A stretch of DNA of 64,000 nucleotides from an uncultured Acidobacteriia bacterium (GCA_903875575.1 CAIQWJ010000024.1:62001-126000); one strand, 5' to 3'; shown: positions 8,948 to 18,268, numbered from the stretch's first letter. Numbers and translations are program-made. Notes: generated by a model not told the origin, from the letters alone.

Positions 8948-9636
8948 GTGATACAACCGGGACGATCCAATTGTCACGCAGTGACCGCAGCGCTCGCGCT
9001 GGCTCTGTGCGCGAAGACAATCTTCATGGCTTGTTTCGGATTTCATCTGCGCCGTCGGCGACCCGTCGGCCGGTCGCGAACCTTGGATGGCATTGGGGAC
9101 AGACACGCTTTCAGGTCCTCAGCTACCTGATCCCGCTCGGCTATTCCACCCTGTATACTCGGTCGCGTGGCTGACTGGCATTGCCGCCTTAAACCCGATT
9201 CAGACGGCCACCGCCTTTTCGAACTTCTTCGGTCTCGGCCCCCTGGCCAAATCCTTCGGCAATAGGGCTCTGCTTTCTGGTTGTCGCCATAGTCGGCGTC
9301 ATTCAGAACTGCGCCACCACGCTGGGGGAAGAGATCGGCTATAGCGTGGGCACCGGGTGGTTCAGGCTGGTCGTAGTCTCCATCAACATGATCGGACTTT
9401 ACATTGTCCTGACGTGGCTGCGCCTGAAATCCGGCAGCTTGTGGACGGCGGTGATTCCGCATGCGGCGAGCAACCACTTCATCCAGCAGTTCTTTGATCC
9501 CATGACTGCGTACACGGGGAAGACCAGATACATCCTAGGGGAGTTCGGCATCGGATTCACGCCCGTAGTGGCGTTGCTCGCCGCCTGCTTCTGGAGCCGT
9601 CGCGCGGAACTGGGCCCAACTCAACTCGTACAGTGA
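8948..9636 (+). pseudogene. Decayed CPBP (CAAX protease-like) intramembrane metalloprotease gene
   Basis: Fragments of one membrane protein lie in two alternating frames. From 9078 a frame reads NLGWHWGQTRFQVLSYLIPLGY up to a break near 9150. The text then continues in the next frame as SVAWLTGIAALNPIQTA to GLGPLAKSFG near 9265, and returns to the first frame as IGLCFLVVAIVGVIQNCA, TTLGEEIGYSV and a hydrophobic tail to the stop at 9636. This is the order of blocks in CPBP-family proteases, but the EExxxR region is damaged (EEIGYSVGTGW, no Arg) and a following segment appears missing. The N-terminal limit before 9078 is a guess. Compensating -1/+1 shifts could be real decay or assembly error. 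Confidence 0.6.
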
Positions 9637-9668
9637 AACGCTGTGTCCGGCGCCCGAAGGCCAGTTGT

Positions 9669-9674
9669 TAGGAT
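9669..9674 (+). promoter_or_regulatory. Putative -10 box, leaderless pattern
   Basis: TAGGAT ends 6 nt before the ATG of the VOC gene at 9681, with no Shine-Dalgarno sequence between. Confidence 0.28.
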
Positions 9675-9680
9675 GGCCCT

Positions 9681-10094
9681 ATGGTCGCCCATCGTTTGGT
9701 CCCGATTCTCAACGTAACGAACATCCAGGAGAGTTTCGCGTGGTTTGAGAAGCTCGGCTGGAGAAAGGGTTGGGACTGGGGCGAGCCGCCGACCTTTGGT
9801 GGAGTTTGCTCCGGAGCCTGCGAGATTTTTCTTTGTGTCAACGGCCAGGGAGGGCGCGGCCGGAGCGAAACCCCGATGACCTTCGGGCCGACGGGGGATG
9901 AGGGTGGAGACCGCGGGGTGTGGATGTCGATCTGGACGGAAGATGTGAATGCGCTCCACCAGCACTGCCTTGCAGAGGGCATTGAAGTAACATGGCCGCC
10001 GACCGATATGCCGTGGGGCATCCGCGAAATGCACGTGCGCCATCCCGACGGCCATGTTTTCCGACTGGGCCAGGGTATTGAAAAGGGCAACTAA
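9681..10094 (+). CDS. VOC family protein (glyoxalase/bleomycin-resistance fold)
   Basis: 137 residues forming a single vicinal-oxygen-chelate module of two beta-alpha-beta-beta-beta units: LVPILNVTNIQESFAWFEKL at 6-25 and, after a Gly-rich linker, GVWMSIWTEDVNALHQHC in the second half. The C-terminal REMHVRHPDGHVFRLGQ is the usual closing strand with a candidate metal-binding His/Glu. The closest functional group is bleomycin-resistance-like or glyoxalase-like proteins; the substrate cannot be told from sequence. It stands between the decayed protease and a DCC protein, all reading the same way. Confidence 0.85.
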   Translation: MVAHRLVPILNVTNIQESFAWFEKLGWRKGWDWGEPPTFGGVCSGACEIFLCVNGQGGRGRSETPMTFGPTGDEGGDRGVWMSIWTEDVNALHQHCLAEGIEVTWPPTDMPWGIREMHVRHPDGHVFRLGQGIEKGN

Positions 10095-10123
10095 GCCGGC
10101 ACGCGCGGAAATGCCAGGGTTGA

Positions 10124-10129
10124 GACAAT
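10124..10129 (+). promoter_or_regulatory. Putative -10 box, leaderless pattern
   Basis: GACAAT ends 6 nt before the ATG at 10136, with no Shine-Dalgarno sequence between. Confidence 0.28.
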
Positions 10130-10135
10130 ACGTGC

Positions 10136-10540
10136 ATGGGTTCCAGCGCGTACACGGTCGTGGTTTTCGATGGCGAATGCGCCTTCTGCAACCGCTGGGT
10201 TGATTTCCTGTTTGGCTTCGATCGGAATGAAGTATTTCGGTTTGCCGCGCGTCAGTCCGAATCCGGAGCTGCCTTCTTAGGCAAAGCAGGCTTGCCCGAA
10301 GCGGGAGTGGGCTCTATTATTCTGGTTGAGGGAGAGACGATTCGTCTCCGGTCGGAAGCCGTGCTTCGTATGCTGGCACTGCTGGGCTTCCCTTTTTCAC
10401 TGACAGGCATCTTCGGGGTGATACCTGTTGCCCTTCGCGATGCCGTTTACGACACGATTGCGCGTCACCGGATCAGGTGGTTCGGGAAGATGTCGACCTG
10501 TCGTATACCGACGCCCCTAGAGCGGCACCGGTTCATCTGA
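10136..10540 (+). CDS. DCC family thiol-disulfide oxidoreductase (DUF393)
   Basis: A small 134-residue protein with the family-defining motif FDGECAFCNRWV near the N-terminus (C15xxC18), which forms a thioredoxin-like redox pair. The middle carries the usual LRSEAVLRMLALLG helix and a hydrophobic stretch. The C-terminal RIRWFGKMSTCRIPTP contains the third family cysteine. DCC proteins are predicted thiol-disulfide oxidoreductases of unknown substrate. The start at 10136 puts the motif at the normal distance. It lies 41 bp after the VOC gene. Confidence 0.88.
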   Translation: MGSSAYTVVVFDGECAFCNRWVDFLFGFDRNEVFRFAARQSESGAAFLGKAGLPEAGVGSIILVEGETIRLRSEAVLRMLALLGFPFSLTGIFGVIPVALRDAVYDTIARHRIRWFGKMSTCRIPTPLERHRFI

Positions 10541-10638
10541 AGTTTTTCCGCGACTGGTCTCCGGGAGACAACAGGCGGAGTATCGGATGATACAGAGGTG
10601 GGCTTCAGAACCTCTCAATCTGTTCCGGCGGCCTCCGC

Positions 10639-11736
10639 TTGACCGCCGCCCTCGCGCGCCCGCCGCGTTCGGGACATCTGCCCGCTCTGACCGGTTTGCG
10701 CTTCTTCCTCGCGCTTTGGGTCATCTTCACGCATCTCATCGGCAAGGGGCATGTGTATGAGCCTATCGTCTTATTGTTACCCGGCCCGTTGCAGGAACTC
10801 GTTCGTAAAGGTTATCAGGCGGTGCCCACTTTCTTCGCGCTCTCGGGTTTCGTCCTGGCTCGAACGTACGGGTGGACAATGTGGACCGGAGCGCACTTCC
10901 GGAAGTATCTGGTGGGTCGGTTCGCGCGCATCTATCCCGTCTACCTGCTCAGTCTGTTGATTGTCGCGCCATTCATCGTGAAAGCCCAGGATTCGCCGAA
11001 GGGCTGGCTGGTGGCAATGCATCTGACCCTTATGCAGGGGTGGTTCAGCGGCCAATACACGGCGGGCTGGAACACGCCCGCGTGGACGCTCTCCTGCGAG
11101 ATGTTCTTTTACCTGATCTTCCCGCTGTTGATTGTGCCGGTGAGAAGTGCAGGCTGGAGGCGAGTTCTGAGTGCGGCCCTTCTCGCTATCGTCCTGACGC
11201 AGACGATGTGGGCTGCCGGGATTTCCGACCAGGTGAAACCGATGGTGCATCTGGCGGACTTCCTGATGGGAATCGCCGCAGCGCGGGCGTTCGAACTGAT
11301 TACACAACGGGACACCGTACCTTCGGGAACCTGGTTCTATGCACCGGGTTTCATAGGAGCGGCTGTCATCCTTGCGTACGCGCAGTATCTGCCGGGGTCG
11401 ATCTCCATGAATACGCTGTTGCGGCCCATGAACGGGCTGTTGCTGCTCGGCCTCGGACTCGGCGGCGGTTGGCTGGCAGGCTTGTTCTCCACCCGGCCCA
11501 TTGTTTATCTGGGGAAGGCCAGTTATGCGATGTACATCCTGCACATTCCGATTCTTTGGTGGGCGGTAAGCTGGCCCACTTTCGCGATCCGGTATCTTTA
11601 CGTGCCCTTCGTGGTGGGGTTATCGTGCGTGGTTTATTCGCTGTTTGAAGAACCGGCCAACCGCGCGATACGCTGGTGGACGGGACAACGGCGCGGGCTC
11701 GCAGCGAAACGGACAGAAAGCGGCGTCGCCGCCTGA
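10639..11736 (+). CDS. Acyltransferase 3 family membrane protein (OafA/YrhL-like)
   Basis: 365 residues with about ten predicted membrane helices and the family signature at the N-terminus, LPALTGLRFFLALWVIFTHL (residues 14-33). A conserved ARIYPVYLLSLL segment and the C-terminal LGKASYAMYILHIPILWW are also typical. Members transfer acetyl or other acyl groups to extracytoplasmic sugars such as O-antigen, peptidoglycan or exopolysaccharide. No sugar-modifying neighbour fixes the substrate. The annotated start is TTG at 10639; the basic tail (TGQRRGLAAKRTESG) is cytoplasmic. Confidence 0.88.
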   Translation: MTAALARPPRSGHLPALTGLRFFLALWVIFTHLIGKGHVYEPIVLLLPGPLQELVRKGYQAVPTFFALSGFVLARTYGWTMWTGAHFRKYLVGRFARIYPVYLLSLLIVAPFIVKAQDSPKGWLVAMHLTLMQGWFSGQYTAGWNTPAWTLSCEMFFYLIFPLLIVPVRSAGWRRVLSAALLAIVLTQTMWAAGISDQVKPMVHLADFLMGIAAARAFELITQRDTVPSGTWFYAPGFIGAAVILAYAQYLPGSISMNTLLRPMNGLLLLGLGLGGGWLAGLFSTRPIVYLGKASYAMYILHIPILWWAVSWPTFAIRYLYVPFVVGLSCVVYSLFEEPANRAIRWWTGQRRGLAAKRTESGVAA

Positions 11737-11742
11737 TTGACG

Positions 11743-12939
11743 TCAGTTCGCGGACGCGGTCTTCGGGAGTTCCGGCAGGTTGCGATCCACTGCAGCTGCA
11801 ATCATTGCCGCATGCTCGTGAAACTTTGGCTCGGGAGTGTTGAATTTCAGGGCTTTCGCGCTGGCGGTCTTCGCATCTTCTATTCGTCCGCTCTGAAACA
11901 GGACCCACGACAACGCGTCCCAGGTGTAGACGTCGGGTCTGGAAGCGATCTCGGTCTCAACGAGTTCGAGGGCGTGAGCCAGGTTGCGGCGATGATCCGC
12001 GAGGATCACGGCGAGATTGCGGTTGGTCACTTCGCCTTTTGCCGCACCAAGCCTGTCGATCACATCCATCATGCTCCTTTGCTGCCTTGCCTTCTCCGTC
12101 ATCCCGATGCTCGAATAGAAATCTTCGAGCGAGCCGGCGTATTCAATCATGGGCAGGATCGCCTGGGCTTTTTCGAAATTGCCGATGGCCGCCTCCTTAT
12201 TTCCCCGGGCCGCCTCTACCCTGCCCTTGCCCGCCCACGCACGGTGCAGCGCCGGAAAGAGACGGAGCGCTGACTCGTAGGCATTCATCGCCTGATCCAG
12301 CTGACCCGTCTTGAAATACATGTCGCCGAGTTCCGCCTTGCACCAGGCAGTGTTTTCCGGCGCACCCGCGCCAGCCTCGATAGCCTGCTGCATGAACGAG
12401 ATCGCGCTCGCCGGATCGCCCGTCACGAAACGAAACCAGGCGATGCGGTTGTAACTGGCGAGTGACGGCCGTATGGCGAACATCTTCGCGTAGGCCTGGC
12501 CAGCCCCTTCATAGTTGCCGAGTTCCATGGACGCATCGCCGAGATTACCCCATGCGCCGGCGTCGGAAGGTTCGAAGCGAAGCATATCGAGGGAACGCTC
12601 TTCCACGGCACGGAAATCGTGTTTCTGAAGATCAATCTCGTTCTGGAGGCGCATGGCCTCGTAGTTACCGGGGTCATGAATGAGCATCCGGTCCACCAGA
12701 GCGGATGCGCGGTCGAGATAGCTGCCGTCGCCGTTTTCGCGAAGCTTCTGCAGATAAGCGGCAGTGAGCGCTGCTGCGGCAGGGGCGTCCCCCGGACTGG
12801 CGCTCAGCACCTGCTCGTATCTGCGGATCTTCTGGTCCGTGCTCTCGGCATTGACCGCGGGCGGATTCGCGCGCTGCGCAAATGCGAGGGCCGAGGCAAA
12901 CACAACCGCCAGGACAGTTTTTACTGGATGGAGTCGCAT
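11743..12939 (-). CDS. Exported TPR-repeat protein (second gene of a paralogous pair)
   Basis: 398 residues: a signal peptide (cleavage after ALAFA, about residue 21) then tetratricopeptide repeats over the rest. Clear units are AWGNLGDASMELGNYEGAGQ, CKAELGDMYFKTGQLDQA and WAGKGRVEAARGNKEAAIGN. The end, DVYTWDALSWVLFQSGR with EHAAMIAAA, matches the end of the upstream TPR protein, so the two are paralogues. The ATG at 12939 overlaps the upstream gene's end by 19 bp, suggesting translational coupling. A periplasmic protein-interaction role next to the DUF4331 protein is inferred. Confidence 0.82.
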   Translation of the reverse strand: MRLHPVKTVLAVVFASALAFAQRANPPAVNAESTDQKIRRYEQVLSASPGDAPAAAALTAAYLQKLRENGDGSYLDRASALVDRMLIHDPGNYEAMRLQNEIDLQKHDFRAVEERSLDMLRFEPSDAGAWGNLGDASMELGNYEGAGQAYAKMFAIRPSLASYNRIAWFRFVTGDPASAISFMQQAIEAGAGAPENTAWCKAELGDMYFKTGQLDQAMNAYESALRLFPALHRAWAGKGRVEAARGNKEAAIGNFEKAQAILPMIEYAGSLEDFYSSIGMTEKARQQRSMMDVIDRLGAAKGEVTNRNLAVILADHRRNLAHALELVETEIASRPDVYTWDALSWVLFQSGRIEDAKTASAKALKFNTPEPKFHEHAAMIAAAVDRNLPELPKTASAN

Positions 12940-14069
12940 GTGGTTTCGGGCAGATGCGCCGCGGCGGAGTCAATACTCCGGGTTTCGGCCGCAATCCGGA
13001 CAGCGTGGCAGGCATACAGCGGATCGCGGGTTCCGAGGGCCAGGAGCCTGTCTATCTGCGTTCGGGCCTCCGTGAATTTGCCGGCGCGGAAGAGCGCCCA
13101 GGCATACGCGTCGAGAGTGGGGGCGTCTTCCCGAACCGAGATCTGCCGGGTCGCGAGAGTGAGAGCTCTTTCGGGACTCTTCTTCTGGTCGGCGTAAAGG
13201 AGGATCAGTTCGGGCCCATTCTCCTGCGGCGCTGCGTCGAGCTTCTCAAAGATCGTTTTCGCTTCATCCTGTCTGCCGGCGCGGACGAGTGCCTGCGCAT
13301 ACCAATAAAGATGTTCTGCGGTGGGTGATGCCTGCGACTCTTTGGCAAGAAGAGAAGCGGCCAGCGCGAAATCGCCGTTCAGCCGGGCTAACTCGGCCTT
13401 CTGCGCCAGAACCTGGAGAGAAGCGGGAAAGAGTTTTTCAGCCTGATCAAGCATGGAAGCGGCACCCATCAGATCCTTCGTTCGAAAAAGCATGCGGGCC
13501 ACCTGCACCATGAGCGAGGACCGCTCTTCGGCGTCCGACTGGGGCGAGCGACGCTGGGCCTCGGTATAGAACTCCGCCGCGCCGACGTAATCTCCATAGA
13601 CTTCGCGAAGCCTCGCCGCTGAGCTGAAGCCGAGCGGGTGATTGCGCCGCAGATCGAGCACCCACTGGGCGCAACGTTCGGCTTCCGCGTAGTTGCCGCG
13701 CGCGGCATGGATTTCAGAGAGAAGCGCCCAGATTCGGATGTCATCCGGAACTCTCTTGTTCAGCCTGGTGGCGAGGTCCATCGCGGCGGTCAAGTCCTCC
13801 TGACCCAGGAGGGAAATGGCCTGGTATATCTGCGCATCCAGATTCTGCGGATCGGTTGCCAGCGCCTTCGCGGCAGCCTCCCCGGCCGCCATAAAGTCCT
13901 TCGGATTCTGAGTGTCACGCGCCTGGAGAACCAGTTTGGCGGCCTGATCGATCTCGGCCTGGGGTGCGGCGGCCTGCGCAGAGAGACCACAGAGCAGGAG
14001 GAAAAAGGGAGCCGCCATGAAAGACGAAGGTCTGTAATGAGTCAGACGGGTTTTGCTGAGTGTGCGCAT
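12921..14069 (-). CDS. Exported TPR-repeat protein (first gene of a paralogous pair)
   Basis: 382 residues from the ATG at 14069, behind a good AGAGGA ribosome binding site. A hydrophobic signal (SSFMAAPFFLLLCGLSAQAA, residues 16-35) is followed by TPR units such as IWALLSEIHAARGNYAEAER and HLYWYAQALVRAGRQDEA. The C-terminal PTLDAYAWALFRAGKFTEAR is shared with the next TPR protein. It follows the DUF4331 gene by 71 bp on the same strand, so the three probably form one transcript. Likely a periplasmic scaffold or assembly factor for the secreted neighbours; no enzymatic domain is visible. Confidence 0.82.
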   Translation of the reverse strand: MRTLSKTRLTHYRPSSFMAAPFFLLLCGLSAQAAAPQAEIDQAAKLVLQARDTQNPKDFMAAGEAAAKALATDPQNLDAQIYQAISLLGQEDLTAAMDLATRLNKRVPDDIRIWALLSEIHAARGNYAEAERCAQWVLDLRRNHPLGFSSAARLREVYGDYVGAAEFYTEAQRRSPQSDAEERSSLMVQVARMLFRTKDLMGAASMLDQAEKLFPASLQVLAQKAELARLNGDFALAASLLAKESQASPTAEHLYWYAQALVRAGRQDEAKTIFEKLDAAPQENGPELILLYADQKKSPERALTLATRQISVREDAPTLDAYAWALFRAGKFTEARTQIDRLLALGTRDPLYACHAVRIAAETRSIDSAAAHLPETTCDSIQ

Positions 14070-14140
14070 GTAGTCCTCTTTTGAATGTCGGCGAAAGATG
14101 AAGCGAGGGCAGACCGGGATACGGTCTGCCCTCATGTGCT

Positions 14141-15730
14141 TTAGTTGGTCGGGCAAGCCGTAGTGGAATTCGGCGAGCAACCAGCCTCGCCTGGATCCAC
14201 GTGACGCCGATTGCGACCGCTCTGAGCAAACGCGACGTACGGAAACGTCTCCTGATAAGGAACGTCGTTGGTGTTCACACCATCGCCGATGCGCGGGACC
14301 GACGTCCCCAGGAACGCCGCTCCGGTGGAGTCTTTGCACGGTGCGGTAACGCCGCAGAGCACGCCCGCCACGGCGCGGGCCGCGATATCGGTCACGTCGT
14401 CAGAAACGCGCCGCCCGTTGGGGAAGCCGCCAAAGTCGCCGGCGAGAACGCCGAGACGCTTCCGGCTGGCCGCCGGGGTTGGAGGCACGGCAGTATTCAG
14501 ACGAAGCAGGTCGGCCACAGGGCCGGCCGGAGTACCGGCGGCGGCGATAGGGGCAGCATACGTCACCAGCGGCAGCAGGTCCGTGCGCGGCGGTGCCGGA
14601 ATGTTGATGCCATATACGGCGTTCAGCACGCGGGCCAGTAGCGGATCAAGGTCGAAGGAGGCGAACTGCGAATCATTGACAGGCTGTGTCATGCTCCAGT
14701 AATCCTTGGAGCCAGTGCCGATGATCAATTCGTTAATCAGCGGATTGCCCATGCGCTGCACCTGCGTATAGGAACCTGTGGGAGCTGCCGGCAACGGGGA
14801 GCGGCGCACGGTGATGCGCGGGCGAGAGGTGGTGCCCCAGAAGCCGAGCGTGGCAGCGGGATCACTCGCCTGCGGCTGATTACCTGTGCGGGTCAGCATG
14901 GAGATCGGCACTTCGAGCGCGATCGTATTGACGTTGAAGCCGGAGACGAAATCGGGAGCGGTGTTGACGTTATCCGCCGCGTCCGCCGCAGCCGATAGGA
15001 CACCGCCACCGGCGGCAGTCCGGAAGTTCAGCGAGTCAAAAGCCGCACCGAGGTCGATATAAAACGGATCGTCCACAGTGCCTGCGAAGGCGCGGACGCC
15101 GTTGCCCAGGTTGTAGATACCCTGTGCGGCAAGCGCCGGGTAATTCGGCATGGTACGAGGGCCCACGTTGGAGGGCACGGCGAAGAGCGTGGAGCCGGAG
15201 GGGCTGGTGAGCTGCGTCGTCACGCCGTTCTTTGTCATCGAGACCGAGTATTTCTGGCGCAGACTCAGGCCGCCGGAGCCAGCGCCGTCGAGTGCCGTGA
15301 TGGCGGCCGGAACAATCGGGGTGCCGGGCGCAACCGGAGCGGGTGAGTTAGCCGGAGCCGGGATGCCCGTGCCGGCTCCGACGAAGCCGGTGAACACCTG
15401 AGGGGCGCGAATTTCCGTGGTGAACTGGATGTTGAAGACCACGCCATCGGTCGCCGTGTTGTTGTTATCGACGTGAATCTGGTACAAGATCGTGTCGTCA
15501 AAAGGGAAGTAGTTCGGTCCGTTGCCCGGCTCTAAGAACGGATCCACATTCAGAATCATCGTGACTTTCGATGGATCGTCATAGCTGACGAACGCGTAAA
15601 AGTCCGTGATGTCTGCGGTCCGGTCGAGCGAAGTGATCGGGGCCTCGCGGTGGCTGGCGGCAAGTATGGGGGATGGCATCGCCAGCAGCGATGCCATCAG
15701 GGTGCACAGTAAAGGCTTCAAAGTTCGCAT
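14141..15730 (-). CDS. Secreted DUF4331 domain protein
   Basis: 529 residues, signal peptide ending LAA at about 25, immediately followed by SHREAPITSLDRTADITDFY, the hallmark N-terminus of DUF4331. The rest is beta-rich with low Lys content, including DPFYIDLGAAFDSLNF and a late GDGVNTNDVPYQETFPYVAF. Four cysteines occur near the C-terminus, allowing disulfides. The start at 15730 has a GAGGAAACC ribosome binding site. The family is exported and of unknown function, often next to TPR genes as here. It probably heads the transcript that includes the two TPR genes. Confidence 0.88.
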   Translation of the reverse strand: MRTLKPLLCTLMASLLAMPSPILAASHREAPITSLDRTADITDFYAFVSYDDPSKVTMILNVDPFLEPGNGPNYFPFDDTILYQIHVDNNNTATDGVVFNIQFTTEIRAPQVFTGFVGAGTGIPAPANSPAPVAPGTPIVPAAITALDGAGSGGLSLRQKYSVSMTKNGVTTQLTSPSGSTLFAVPSNVGPRTMPNYPALAAQGIYNLGNGVRAFAGTVDDPFYIDLGAAFDSLNFRTAAGGGVLSAAADAADNVNTAPDFVSGFNVNTIALEVPISMLTRTGNQPQASDPAATLGFWGTTSRPRITVRRSPLPAAPTGSYTQVQRMGNPLINELIIGTGSKDYWSMTQPVNDSQFASFDLDPLLARVLNAVYGINIPAPPRTDLLPLVTYAAPIAAAGTPAGPVADLLRLNTAVPPTPAASRKRLGVLAGDFGGFPNGRRVSDDVTDIAARAVAGVLCGVTAPCKDSTGAAFLGTSVPRIGDGVNTNDVPYQETFPYVAFAQSGRNRRHVDPGEAGCSPNSTTACPTN

Positions 15731-15804
15731 GGTTTCCTCGTTTGGTCTGATTGTTCTCTATTCACAAAAGTGGCTGGAGCCTTCGGCTCCGGTCGGAATA
15801 CTCT

Positions 15805-17139
15805 TTACTGGAAGCTCAGCGTTACAGGGTTGGCCGCAACGCCATCCACGGTCAACATCAGGGGCACCGAACTCTGGCCGGCGAGCGATTGCGGCAAGGG
15901 TCCGAGATTGATTTGGTCCAGGCCCGCCAGCGATCCCTGCGCGGCCGCGTACAGAACCGGAATCTGAATGCCGCCAATGGTTGCCGTCACAGGTCCGGCG
16001 TGGCGCTGGATTCCGGTTCCGTAAACCACCAGATACAGGCGGTCCGCGGAGGGGCTCAGTTTGATCGGAGCCGGTGTGGAGGCTCCGCCGTTCGCCCCTG
16101 GCACGAAGACCGCGGGATCCACGGACGCAACGCCGTTGGAGACGCGAATGACGTTGGCTGCGGGAGGCCCGGAGCCGGAGCTATCTGCGGTAAAGATCGC
16201 CGGTGCGACGTTGGCAATTTGAAGTGGTCCCGTGAAATTCGCGGAACCGCTGGAGATGCGAACCGTGGCGGCTCCGGGTGCCAGATTCGGCGGAACCAAA
16301 TAATTAATCTGGCCGGGGGACGCCATGAAGAGAGGTGCAACTGCGAGTGTGCCTGCGCTGTCTGTGATGGTCACAACCACTCCGCCGAGACCGCCAAGAG
16401 CGGTCGGCAGCGGCGTCGAAGGCGCCACCAGCGTGGTGGTTGTGAATCCCTCCCCGAAGCCTGCCGCAATGGAGTTCGGCGCAACGACAGGCAGCCAGGT
16501 GCCAGCCGAGACGCTGGTCACCGGGTTTTGCACGGCACCGGAGGTGCTGAACTGGTCCACAATCACAGCACCCGACGCCGTCCCTGTCATGCCGCTGTCA
16601 ATCACCAGGTTGTGGGTAATGCCGAGAGATGTCGCCGTCAGGCTGACGCTGGCGCTGCCGTTGCCAACGAGTACCAGGGGTGATCCGGGCCCTTCGCCCG
16701 CCGGGCAGGAAGCGGCAAAGGTCGGTGCCTGAAAGTTCCCGTTTCGACAAAAGTTCTGGATGTCAGACACGGCTCCGTTCGCGCTGGCCGCGGTGTTGGA
16801 GAGAGTGACGGTATCGCTCGTATAGATACTGCCGGCAAGCGTGTAGTTAAACAGGGTGGAGAAGACCTGACCGCTGCCCGCCGTCAGATTTACGGTGACG
16901 ACTACGCCGGGATTAGACCCGCCCCCGGCCGGGAAAATATTTACGCTGGTGGCCGGAATATTTGCCGTGCCGTTGAGCGGCTGGCCCTGGCTAAAATTCG
17001 CCAGGACGTTACCTCCGATGGTGCAACCTCCCGCCCCGAGCGCGGCATAGCTCGCAAGAGTTCCGGGCGCGCATGGCGCGGCCGACACCAGATGCGCGGC
17101 GCTCAGCCACGCGATGAATAAAAGACCGATCTGCTTCAT
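15805..17139 (-). CDS. Secreted protein with C-terminal TIGR03437 domain
   Basis: 444 residues from the ATG at 17139, preceded by a strong GAGGAGGAAC ribosome binding site; the longer frame from 17157 lacks one. Residues 1-20 form a signal peptide. The N-terminal half is a Cys-poor, beta-rich region of unknown fold with CAPGTLASY near the start. The C-terminal 220 residues carry the TIGR03437 pattern: APLFMASPGQINYLVPP, later LYLVVYGTGI and AGLDQINLGPLPQSLAG. This domain is nearly confined to Solibacter-type Acidobacteriota and sits at the end of large secreted proteins; its function is unknown. Confidence 0.88.
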   Translation of the reverse strand: MKQIGLLFIAWLSAAHLVSAAPCAPGTLASYAALGAGGCTIGGNVLANFSQGQPLNGTANIPATSVNIFPAGGGSNPGVVVTVNLTAGSGQVFSTLFNYTLAGSIYTSDTVTLSNTAASANGAVSDIQNFCRNGNFQAPTFAASCPAGEGPGSPLVLVGNGSASVSLTATSLGITHNLVIDSGMTGTASGAVIVDQFSTSGAVQNPVTSVSAGTWLPVVAPNSIAAGFGEGFTTTTLVAPSTPLPTALGGLGGVVVTITDSAGTLAVAPLFMASPGQINYLVPPNLAPGAATVRISSGSANFTGPLQIANVAPAIFTADSSGSGPPAANVIRVSNGVASVDPAVFVPGANGGASTPAPIKLSPSADRLYLVVYGTGIQRHAGPVTATIGGIQIPVLYAAAQGSLAGLDQINLGPLPQSLAGQSSVPLMLTVDGVAANPVTLSFQ

Positions 17140-17551
17140 GTTCCTCCTCAGGGGCAACAGTCTGACAGGCAGTGCAACGGGTACACTCCCACTTCCAATA
17201 AGCGATTTCTCAGCGGAGATATTGGGGAACGTCTCAGCCAGGGAACCGCCTTCAGAGATGTTTACGAGATGCCCGCTGGAACGGATGTTGGGAGCGGCAG
17301 TTTTTTTCGGCCGGGAGGCGGACGGTGTCAGAACCCGGCAGGGAAAAGGCTAACCATCTCAGGCGGAGCGGACAAACCAGGCCAGGTAGGTTGCCGCCGG
17401 AGGTTCACGGTTTCAATGTCGCGTTCGCAATTTATTTTGAAGAACCTGTGGCGGACTCTGACTTTGGTTTACGGTTCACTACTGAGGGTGGTGAGTGTCT
17501 GGAAAGTGGCCGCCCCGGTTTGATTCCATCAGGAAAACGGAGAACTTAAAC
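17140..17551. other. Intergenic region between divergent secreted-protein genes
   Basis: About 410 bp separating the TIGR03437 gene from the PEP-CTERM gene. It must hold both promoters, but no clear -35/-10 pair is evident. Several short frames cross it without any recognisable protein or codon signature. There is a run of seven T at 17302-17308. Nothing else is identified. Confidence 0.4.
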
Positions 17552-18268
17552 ATGAAGAGCTTTCTTTTGCCCGGCATCGCGGTGACTCTTGCGATACTCG
17601 GTGCTACACAGGCGTTTGGAGGAACGGTGGACTTCGTCACGAACTTCAACGCGCCCAACAACCCCAATGCCAACTCGGGCTTTGCTTACGGTTCGGGGAG
17701 CACACCGGGCGCGTTCACCGCTTTCAACGCACTTGCTGCGGATGCCAACTGCCTCGGTGCGCTTTCCTACTGTGAAGGGTTCCTCTCGGCGTCGTTCCCG
17801 AATAGCCCCGGTGTCGCGTGGAACGCAACGGGCAGCAATATTGTTTCCGGCACCGTCAACCTGCCGATAAATGTGGTGCACTTCGACCCGCAGGGTCAGA
17901 GCATTGACATCGAGTACACTGCCGCTGCGGCAGGTATCTTCACGGTCGCCGCCACCTTTACCGGCGAAGATTCCAGCCAGCACCAGATCTTCACCTCCGT
18001 ATATGCCAATGGGGTCCAGCAGGGTTCGACAAACAGCATCTCATCTTTTGGCGCTACGCAGACATATAGCTTCTCGACGACTCTGGCAATTGGTCAAAAG
18101 CTGGATTTCATCGTGACGGGCGCTGGACCATCCTGGGATTCAGGTGGCCTGAGCGGCACCATCACCACACCTGGCGTAACCGGCACGCCGGAACCGGCAA
18201 CGATGGCGATGCTGGGCGGCGGTCTGGGCGTGATTGCTTTGTATCGTCGCCGACGCACCGGAAACTGA
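17552..18268 (+). CDS. PEP-CTERM sorting domain protein
   Basis: 238 residues from the ATG at 17552. A signal peptide covers residues 1-23 (ending TQAFGG). The body is a beta-sandwich-like region rich in Ser, Thr, Asn and Gly. The C-terminus is a textbook PEP-CTERM anchor: TPEPATMAMLGG, a hydrophobic stretch, then the basic tail YRRRRTGN. Such proteins are recognised by an exosortase and moved to the cell surface or exopolysaccharide matrix. No exosortase gene is in this window. The mature part contains two cysteines (C64, C72 region) that could pair. A strong terminator follows. Confidence 0.9.
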   Translation: MKSFLLPGIAVTLAILGATQAFGGTVDFVTNFNAPNNPNANSGFAYGSGSTPGAFTAFNALAADANCLGALSYCEGFLSASFPNSPGVAWNATGSNIVSGTVNLPINVVHFDPQGQSIDIEYTAAAAGIFTVAATFTGEDSSQHQIFTSVYANGVQQGSTNSISSFGATQTYSFSTTLAIGQKLDFIVTGAGPSWDSGGLSGTITTPGVTGTPEPATMAMLGGGLGVIALYRRRRTGN

